Source: Sulfurivirga caldicuralii (lineage in GTDB: Bacteria > Pseudomonadota > Gammaproteobacteria > Thiomicrospirales > Thiomicrospiraceae). From it: a stretch of 64,000 nucleotides of DNA. A program made the position numbers and the translations under genes. The notes under the pieces were generated by a model. The model had not been told where the DNA came from. It searched no databases and was given only the letters and a program-made list of their open reading frames with translations. The DNA is taken from positions 310,001 through 374,000 of the forward strand of contig NZ_FSRE01000003.1 of NCBI RefSeq assembly GCF_900141795.1. Reading direction: 5' to 3'. Positions 57,355 through 64,000 of the stretch are shown here, piece by piece. Position 1 is the first letter of the stretch. Every line of letters begins with the position of its first letter.

Positions 57355-58074
57355 TTATACCACACTGCGCCCGCCGTCGAGAGGAATGGATGTGGCGGTG
57401 AGATAGCGGTTTTCCATGATGAATTTCACCGTCTGCCATACCACTTCGGGCCCCGGCTCGATCTGCAGCAGGGATTTTTTCAGGCGCTGCGCACGATATT
57501 CTTCGCTGTCGTCTTCGTTGAACAGGATCAGCGCCGGCGCAATGTCGTTGACCTTGATTTCGGGCGCATACTTCTTGGCAAAGGACTTGGTCAGGTTCTG
57601 CAACCCGGCCTTGGTGGCCAGATAGAAGGCATGCTGATCCGAACCGCGGGCAGTATTGAAGTCGGAAATGGAGATAATGTCCTTCAGTTCGGCATCGCTG
57701 GCGCGCAGCCACGGCTCCAGCAGGATATTGAGCTCATAGGGCACCTGCAGGTGCAGCCGCATCAGCGCCGCCAGATTCTGCGGGCTGTTGCGCAGCTCCA
57801 CATCCTTGAGCCACACCGAGGCATTGTGAATCACGCAGCGCAGAGACAACGCATGCTCGGCCACAAAGCCTACCACCTTCTGGCTGGCATCCGCTTCCGC
57901 CAGATCCACCAGCAGGCCATGGGCACCCTTTGCTTCCAGCGCTGCAACACTGGGCCGCGGCGTGCGGTAGGTAAACAGCACCGGATGGCCTTCATCCAGA
58001 AAACGTTCGGCCAGATGCAGACCGATGCGCTGGCCCGCACCGGTGATCAAAATGGCATTACGCACGTGCGACAT
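57355..58074 (-). CDS. folM: Dihydromonapterin/dihydrofolate reductase
   Basis: The 239-residue short-chain dehydrogenase has ILITGAGQRIGLHLA at the cofactor site and the active Tyr-Lys in HAFYLATKAG. E. coli FolM shares ILITGGGRRIGL, LHNASAWM, ERGSDKH.AYAASKAAL and SIAPSLILFNE with the matching stretches here (IHNASVWL, ARGSDQHAFY, DIAPALILFNE). FolM makes tetrahydromonapterin. GGAG precedes the ATG. It is the last gene of the rsmD-coaD cluster. Confidence 0.88.
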   Translation of the reverse strand: MSHVRNAILITGAGQRIGLHLAERFLDEGHPVLFTYRTPRPSVAALEAKGAHGLLVDLAEADASQKVVGFVAEHALSLRCVIHNASVWLKDVELRNSPQNLAALMRLHLQVPYELNILLEPWLRASDAELKDIISISDFNTARGSDQHAFYLATKAGLQNLTKSFAKKYAPEIKVNDIAPALILFNEDDSEEYRAQRLKKSLLQIEPGPEVVWQTVKFIMENRYLTATSIPLDGGRSVV

Positions 58075-58086
58075 GGCTTCTCCAGA

Positions 58087-58108
58087 GGGGGGGGTCCCCG
58101 ACTTTTTT
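58087..58108 (-). repeat. Dispersed GTCGGGGAC element, copy 6
   Basis: The element is in the sense strand of the cyclotransferase-like gene; its TTTGAAAAAAGTCGGGG contains that gene's TGA stop. It ends 13 bases before the folM ATG. Confidence 0.92.
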
Positions 58109-58505
58109 CAAACGCGAAATTTCTGACAGCGGCGATCTGCCGCCCAAGCGGGCCTGGGGGTGCGCAAGGCGGCGGCAATCAGCCGTTTATCGCGAGCAAA
58201 CCAGCACCAGGCGGCCTGTTCGCCCATTTTTGTGCACACCCTAATCTGCCTACGTGCATACAGTGTGCCTTCGTCTTCGAAGGCGTCCAGCTGGCGCAGC
58301 AATGTCTGCGACACACCATACAATTCACCGCAGATGGACGCCTTGAGCGCATCCGGCGCTTCATCGATCAATAGCGGCCAGCGCCAGCCCGTGTGCAGAA
58401 AATAGGGCTCACAGGTGCGCGCCTCCCCCAGATAGCGCGCCCGCGCCAGCAGATAATGACCCTCGCCACCCCGCATCAGGCTGCCATAGACGAACACCCG
58501 TCCCA

Positions 58506-58506
<1 letters not shown>
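58108..58506 (-). CDS. Gamma-glutamylcyclotransferase-like protein
   Basis: The 132-residue protein has FVYGSLMRGG at the N terminus, the glutamyl-binding loop of the GGCT/AIG2 fold, and the catalytic glutamate likely in LDAFEDEGTLY. The last residues (QKFRV) and stop come from the dispersed element, so the original C terminus may differ. The ATG overlaps the coaD stop (TGATG). Confidence 0.85.
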
Positions 58507-59568
<1,062 letters not shown>

Positions 59569-59569
<1 letters not shown>

Positions 59570-59796
59570 CAATCATCCCAGCGGCCAAACATATCATCGG
59601 TGTGGGCCCAGTCATCAAAGGGGTCACTCCATGTATCACCAAAGCTGTCTGAAAACGTGTCAGAAAACAGCGCATCACTTACGCCGCTATGCAGCCTATT
59701 CTCGCCAGTACCATAGGAATTGCCAGCCACATCCATGCTGCAATCCGCCATGGGCAGCCCCGTTGCCGGATTCACTGTGGGGCAGGACGGATCCAA
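59569..59796 (-). CDS. Small acidic protein with NPATGLPM motif
   Basis: The 75-residue protein starts at TTG 59796, nine bases after GGGAGG, giving MDPSCPTVNPATGLPM. Small proteins with this start (DP.CP..NPATGLPM, then DVAGN.YG) occur widely in gammaproteobacteria; their function is unknown. The C terminus is rich in Asp, Ser and Phe (DTFSDSFGDTWSDPFDDW). The longer frame up to 59979 has no such motif. It is coupled to rsmD. Confidence 0.75.
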
Positions 59797-60225
59797 ACCA
59801 TCACGCCTCCCAACGTCCAAAGGCCCATCCGCAAAACCTCTGCACGGTCGCGACAGTGGCAATTTTGGTTCAAGGACGCACCAAACGGTCATTTCACCAC
59901 CTGGTATAACACTGCATTGCGTCAAAATCACCTGATACCTCCGGGTTGCGACAAAATGACAGCATCGACTGCGTTGCACATCCGGGATTTGAACACGCCA
60001 AACCCTGCAACGCGCATCTTGTATCGGCTGTCATGCACCTGCAACGCAAGCCCATTCAGAGATGTTGCGCTGGTGCCTAAACAAAATGGAATAACTCCCC
60101 CGGTATGACCAGCCCCTGCAGGCCGCGACCCACACTGGAAATGGCATACTGCTTCCCTGCCACGCCCAGCGCTTCCACCAACGCACTCTTGATGCGGTTC
60201 TTGCGATCACGCACAAAGGCATGTG
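59797..60225. other. Gap with an unassigned minus-strand frame
   Basis: No gene was recognised. A minus-strand frame (60077-60349) contains protein-like sequence, HTLERDGMTHAFVRDRKNRI and KSALVEALGVAGKQYAISS, and stops at 60077. It overlaps the cas remnant in another frame and might be the shifted continuation of it or debris of another gene. The rest, 59797-60076, shows nothing I can name. Confidence 0.4.
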
Positions 60226-60366
60226 TCATGCCGTCGCGCTCAAGCGTGTGGTCAGCAACCAGATTCCATCCGGCAACGAGGGGGCGGGCTGGTGTGCCAG
60301 CGCCTAGACCGTTTCCGTCACCACCTGCGGCGACAGACCCGATACGCACAGCAGCACCTTACGCAC
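60226..60366 (-). pseudogene. Remnant of a CRISPR-associated gene (NE0113/Csm6-like family)
   Basis: From a GTG at 60366, seven bases after GGAG, the frame reads MRKVLLCVSGLSPQVVTETV, then TAG, then ALAHQPAPSLPDGIWLLTT and a further stop. Proteins of the Cas_NE0113 family, found in type III CRISPR loci, begin with ILLAVTGLSPQVVTETLYAL and then IHLITT. Here the tyrosine codon after TETV has become TAG, and the frame is lost soon after. It is a dead fragment of about 45 codons. No repeats or other cas genes are visible. Confidence 0.7.
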
Positions 60367-61393
60367 TGACACACTCCAACGAGGATCCCTGCTGAATTTT
60401 GTACTCCAGCATCCGCGGCTCGCGCGCTTGCAGCGCTTCAAGCGTTTGTTCCAATCGCTGGCGCACCCAGCCATGGTAGTGGAGCACCTCAATTGCGCCT
60501 GAGTCATCCGCAACCCGATCACGCAATACCTTGGCCAGCGTGCGGTTGAAGCAGACCAGCGCAACAGGCTTGACGCCGGCCTGGGCCAGCAGGCGGGCGC
60601 GCGTCATCAGCACCAGTGTCTTGCCGGAGCCTGATACCCCATGAATGACCCGATGACCATCCCCCAGCGAGCGGGCCAGTCGTTCCTGTTTCCGATCCAG
60701 CAGGCGGATCTGTTCATCCAACGGCAGCGCTTCCACATCATCGAACAACTGCGTCTGCTGACCGACCCGGACTTCAGGAAAAAGATGCCAGCGCACACGA
60801 TCCACCATCGCGGGTGACAAGGGACGCTGAAAGCGGTATTCACACATTCCCCACAGACGCTGACGGAAAGCGCCTGCGTCAATACTACCTGTCATTTCGT
60901 CGGCGCAGAGCACCTGTTCGGCTGGCATCACGCCATCCAGTCCCAGCGCCTCGAAACGCTTGCGTGTCAAGTTTGGAAAAACAACACCGTGGGCATAATT
61001 GAAGGCGAGATTGCCTCGATAGGCACCGTCCTTCTGTACAAGCACAGGATCCTTTTGCAGCCGTTGCACCAGCGCCAGCAGGTTGCGCCATGCCTGCTGC
61101 CGGGGATTGGCCACCCGCTTGGGGCCCTGGGGCGTCTGAATTTCAAAGTTTTCCGGATCGGCAGAGAGGATGGTTTCCGCCTTCCAGTCCTTCACCTCTA
61201 GCAGCAGAATGCCCTGTTCCGGACTGAGAATGACGAAGTCGGCCCATGCGCCCCTCTGCTTCATGGGCTGGTCGTACCAGAACCAGTCATCGGGCAGAAG
61301 TTTTTTCTGCAGCTGCTGATACAGACGGCGCTCGCCCGCCGTCATGCGCGCCTGAACGGTCCCCAGACTGGGAAAGGCGTTTTCGGTGGCCAT
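60359..61393 (-). CDS. NERD-domain protein with N-terminal part of a UvrD-type helicase (truncated)
   Basis: The 344-residue product has a NERD nuclease-related domain (about residues 20-130, GILLLEVKDWKAE) and the first helicase domain with Walker A HGVSGSGKTLVLM and FNRTLAKVLRDRV. Full-length relatives run to about 600 residues with helicase motifs II-VI; these are absent. The frame ends in unrelated sequence (SSLECVSA) that overlaps the cas remnant, so a deletion probably joined them. The ATG follows the M16 gene stop directly (61394/61393). It is probably non-functional. Confidence 0.72.
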   Translation of the reverse strand: MATENAFPSLGTVQARMTAGERRLYQQLQKKLLPDDWFWYDQPMKQRGAWADFVILSPEQGILLLEVKDWKAETILSADPENFEIQTPQGPKRVANPRQQAWRNLLALVQRLQKDPVLVQKDGAYRGNLAFNYAHGVVFPNLTRKRFEALGLDGVMPAEQVLCADEMTGSIDAGAFRQRLWGMCEYRFQRPLSPAMVDRVRWHLFPEVRVGQQTQLFDDVEALPLDEQIRLLDRKQERLARSLGDGHRVIHGVSGSGKTLVLMTRARLLAQAGVKPVALVCFNRTLAKVLRDRVADDSGAIEVLHYHGWVRQRLEQTLEALQAREPRMLEYKIQQGSSLECVSA

Positions 61394-62713
61394 TTACTGC
61401 GCCTTGGACGCCTTGAATCCACCCACCATGACCTTGACGAGGCGGTCGGGATGGATGTGACGTCGCCAGGCTGCCAACACATCATCAGCAGTGAGGCGCT
61501 CGATCTCCCTGGGGAAGCGCTCCAGATAATCCAGCGGCAGATCGTAAAAGCCGATCATGTTGATATAGCCGAGGATCTTGGCGTTGCTATCGAAGCGCAG
61601 CGGCCAGCCGCCGAGCAGATTGTCCTTGATGGCCTGCAGCTTGTCGGGGTCGATGTGCTGCATGAAGGCCTTCAGCGTCTGGCGCACCACCTTGTCAGCC
61701 TCGTATGCAGTGGCATTTTTGGTGGATAGACTCACCAACCACGGGCCCGGCTGTTTCAACGGCAGGAAGTAGCTGTATACGCTGTACACCAGCCCGCGTT
61801 TTTCGCGCACCTCTTCCATCAGCAGGCTGCCGAAACCGGCGCCACCGAGCAGATGGTTGCCGAGAAACAGGGCGTAATAGTCCGCATCGCCGCGCTTGAT
61901 GCCCAGCTGACCCAGGTAGTAGTAGGTCTGGGTGGACTGAAATGGTTTTTCGATGTCCACGGCCTTGTCCAGTGGCTTGGGTGCAGGCAGCGGCGCGGCT
62001 TTTTTACCGGCAGGCAGGGCACCCATAATGCGCTCGGCCAACGCTTCGGCCTGCTTGCGATCAACGGCACCGACGATGCTGATCAGGCCGTTTTTGGCCA
62101 CATAGTAGCGCTTGTAAAAGGCGCGCACCTGCTCCAGTTGCAGCCCTTTCACCGTCTCCGGCAGGCCGCTGACGGGATGAGCGTAGGGGTGATCACCGTA
62201 AAGCGCTTTCCAGAAGGCGCGTGCGGCCAACGTGGAGGGTTTCATTTCCTCCTCCTTCAGCGCCGTCAGCGTATTGCGTTTGACGCGCACAAAGGGACCC
62301 TCCGGAAAGGCAGGCTGGCTGAGCACTTCGGTAAACAGCGCTACCGCCTCGTCCATGATGGGCTGGCGTGCCAGGGTGCGCAGCGTGAGTGAGGCCATGT
62401 CCCGGTCGGCACTGGTGCCGAACTGTGCGCCCAGCGCGTTGAAGCCCTCGGCAATGGCGTTTTCATCGTGCCCTTTCGTGCCGGCATCCAGCAGCGCATT
62501 GGTTATGGCAGCCAGCCCCCATGCCTTGCCGTCCCGGGCCGAACCGGCATCAAAAGTGACTTCGATATCCACCATGGGCAGATCGGGGGTATGCACATAG
62601 AGCACCTTCGCGCCGTTGGCGGTGTGCCAGGTTTCAATTTTGGGCGCCGTCCAGCCCGTTGCCAGCCAGGCCAGCAACAGCAGGCCCGTCATTACACGCA
62701 TGATCGCTTTCAT
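61394..62713 (-). CDS. M16 peptidase-like protein, non-catalytic subunit
   Basis: The 439-residue exported protein (signal LLLAWLATGWTA) has the M16 fold but no HxxEH zinc motif; ITNALLDAGTKG stands where it should be. In bacterial M16 pairs, one subunit is inactive and completes the chamber. It overlaps the catalytic gene upstream by ATGA. GGWPLRFDSNAKILGYI-like C-terminal sequences and an R/Y region near EEVREKRGLVYSVYSYF are intact. Confidence 0.9.
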   Translation of the reverse strand: MKAIMRVMTGLLLLAWLATGWTAPKIETWHTANGAKVLYVHTPDLPMVDIEVTFDAGSARDGKAWGLAAITNALLDAGTKGHDENAIAEGFNALGAQFGTSADRDMASLTLRTLARQPIMDEAVALFTEVLSQPAFPEGPFVRVKRNTLTALKEEEMKPSTLAARAFWKALYGDHPYAHPVSGLPETVKGLQLEQVRAFYKRYYVAKNGLISIVGAVDRKQAEALAERIMGALPAGKKAAPLPAPKPLDKAVDIEKPFQSTQTYYYLGQLGIKRGDADYYALFLGNHLLGGAGFGSLLMEEVREKRGLVYSVYSYFLPLKQPGPWLVSLSTKNATAYEADKVVRQTLKAFMQHIDPDKLQAIKDNLLGGWPLRFDSNAKILGYINMIGFYDLPLDYLERFPREIERLTADDVLAAWRRHIHPDRLVKVMVGGFKASKAQ

Positions 62714-64000
62714 CGCAGGTGTCCTCCCATGGCTGCCGGCATTGCCGCCTTTTTCGGTGCCTCACCGTTGGGGTAGAGGATGCCCACCGTCAGGTTGTCT
62801 TGGGTGAAATACTTTTTCGCCACCGCCTGAATGTCTGCGGGGGTGATCGCGCGCAGCTTGTCCGCCCATTTTTCGTCCAGATCCGGCGGCAACCCGACAG
62901 CGGAAAGGATGCCCATCACCATCGCCTGCCCCATGACCGAATCTTTGCTGTACACCCGGCTGGCTTCCACCTGGGCCAGTACCCGCGCCAGTTCCTTCTC
63001 GGAGACGGGCGTCGTCTTGAGACGCTCCACCTGCTCCAGCAATGCCTGTTTCAGCTTTTCAATGCTGACGCCATCCGCCGGCGTACCCTCCAGCACAAAC
63101 AAAGGGTCCCACTTGCTGATACTGTTGTAGCCGGCACCCGCAGCCGCCGCCAGCTGCTTGCCGCGCACCAGCTCCGTGCTCAGGCGCGAACTGCTGTCGC
63201 CATCCAGAATGGCTGCTGCCAGCTCCAGCGCCCAGGCCTCTTTCTTATCCTTCGCCGTTACCAGCGAGGGCACATGAAAGCCCATGAGGAGCTGCGGCAC
63301 TTTTACCGGCCCTTTCATCTCCATCGTGCGGACGCCGCTCTGCCCGATCTCCTTCTGCGGCTTGGGCGGCACGATGGTTTCCGGCTTGAGCGGGCCGTAG
63401 TGCTTTTTCGCCAACGAGACCACCTGTTCGGGCGTTACGTCGCCCACCACCACGAGAATGGCATTGTTGGGCGCATACCAGCGTTGATACCACTGTCGCA
63501 GGTCATCAATGGTGTAGTGTTCAATATCGGTCATCCACCCGATAACAGGATGATGGGGCGGGCTGTTGACGAACGCGGCCGCATTAAACAGCTCGAACAG
63601 CTTGGCTGGCGGCTGATCCTCCACGCGCCAGCGTCGCTCCTCCATCACCACCTGCCGTTCCTTCTGAAACTCTTTATCGTCCAGCTTCAAATGGCGCATG
63701 CGGTCGGCTTCCAATGCCATCACATCATTCAGATGCTGCTTGCCGACGATCTGGAAATAGGCGGTGTAGTCACGGCTGGTAAAGGCGTTCTCCCGCCCCC
63801 CCATGCGCGACACGCGGCGGGAAAACTCGCCCGGCCCCAGTGTTTCGGTGCCCTTGAACATCATGTGTTCCAGCATGTGGCTGATGCCGGTAATGCCGTT
63901 GGGCTCGTAATTGGAACCCACGCGATACCACACCATGTGTGCGACCACGGGTGCACGGTGATCCGGCTTGACCAGCACCGTCAGGCCGTTCTCCAGCTGT
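62710..64000 (-). CDS. M16 zinc peptidase, catalytic subunit (5' partial)
   Basis: The frame is open to the right edge (first residues QLENGLTVLVKPDHRAPVV), so the signal peptide is outside the window. The inverted zinc motif HMLEH with downstream glutamate (ISHMLEHMMFKGTETLG) is intact, as is the C-terminal R/Y region. It is the active half of a periplasmic M16 pair such as PqqL or mitochondrial-processing-like proteases. About 30-40 residues are missing at the start. Confidence 0.93.
   Translation of the reverse strand, partial: QLENGLTVLVKPDHRAPVVAHMVWYRVGSNYEPNGITGISHMLEHMMFKGTETLGPGEFSRRVSRMGGRENAFTSRDYTAYFQIVGKQHLNDVMALEADRMRHLKLDDKEFQKERQVVMEERRWRVEDQPPAKLFELFNAAAFVNSPPHHPVIGWMTDIEHYTIDDLRQWYQRWYAPNNAILVVVGDVTPEQVVSLAKKHYGPLKPETIVPPKPQKEIGQSGVRTMEMKGPVKVPQLLMGFHVPSLVTAKDKKEAWALELAAAILDGDSSSRLSTELVRGKQLAAAAGAGYNSISKWDPLFVLEGTPADGVSIEKLKQALLEQVERLKTTPVSEKELARVLAQVEASRVYSKDSVMGQAMVMGILSAVGLPPDLDEKWADKLRAITPADIQAVAKKYFTQDNLTVGILYPNGEAPKKAAMPAAMGGHLR

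Noticed and set aside
59796-59979. Longer N terminus for the NPATGLPM protein
   Set aside because: The added residues lack the family pattern, and the TTG at 59796 has a good ribosome site and matches the usual family start.

Overview
The window looks like chromosomal DNA of a GC-rich, motile, sulfur-oxidising gammaproteobacterium. The evidence is a flavocytochrome c sulfide dehydrogenase operon, gammaproteobacterial gene orders (rpe-gph-trpE...trpGDC, groES-groEL under a CIRCE operator, rsmD-coaD) and several chemotaxis proteins. The genus cannot be fixed from sequence alone; a Sulfurivirga- or Thiomicrospira-related chemolithotroph is only a guess. No rRNA, tRNA, prophage or CRISPR array was seen.

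Layout. 1-4.4 kb: electron-transfer operon of two multi-helix membrane proteins (one with a heme c domain, cut by the window edge), a monoheme cytochrome, FccB flavoprotein and a diheme FccA-type cytochrome. 4.4-10.4 kb: a secreted hydrolase, an outer-membrane protein, a wrecked cation-efflux gene and a metal-uptake operon (small His-containing protein, porin, ZnuA-like and ZnuB-like proteins, no ATPase). 10.4-13.1 kb: IS and msrQ debris beside a C-terminally short tmcA. 13.1-15.2 kb: groES-groEL with promoter, CIRCE and terminator. 15.3-20 kb: a decayed locus and an RND efflux pair. 20-24 kb: frameshifted MFS gene, cytochrome b561, membrane protein, flavodoxin-like reductase and divergent LysR regulator. 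24-26.5 kb: rimB-rimK-deacylase. 26.5-29.2 kb: polyamine genes speD, speE and ornithine decarboxylase. 29.2-35.4 kb: rpe, gph and trp genes with a broken small gene between trpE and trpG. 35.5-41.2 kb: psiE, purC, bioD, an outer-membrane protein and a repeat-protein locus (18-residue helical repeats, DUF6502-like, DUF5666-like). 41.3-51.5 kb: folX, diguanylate cyclase, cheV, mntH/mntR, a COG0523 GTPase, three chemosensory proteins, folE2 and yidD. 51.5-57.2 kb: EAL phosphodiesterase, dihydroorotase, aldehyde dehydrogenase and HdeD-like protein. 57.3-59.8 kb: folM, gamma-glutamylcyclotransferase-like, coaD, rsmD and a small acidic protein. 59.8-64 kb: a CRISPR-associated gene remnant behind a truncated NERD-helicase gene, then an M16 peptidase pair.

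Two themes link the loci. Zinc/manganese handling recurs: Znu-like uptake, CDF remnant, MntH/MntR, COG0523 GTPase, zinc-independent-type FolE2 and a CZB-domain chemoreceptor. The three tetrahydromonapterin-type enzymes FolE2, FolX and FolM are all present but scattered.

The most unusual feature is a dispersed element of about 40-65 bp ending in a near-invariant core (AAAAAGTCGGGGACCCCC). Six copies were found. All lie in the sense orientation of the adjacent gene. Two sit in frame inside conserved genes (bioD, tmcA) and one supplies a gene's stop codon.
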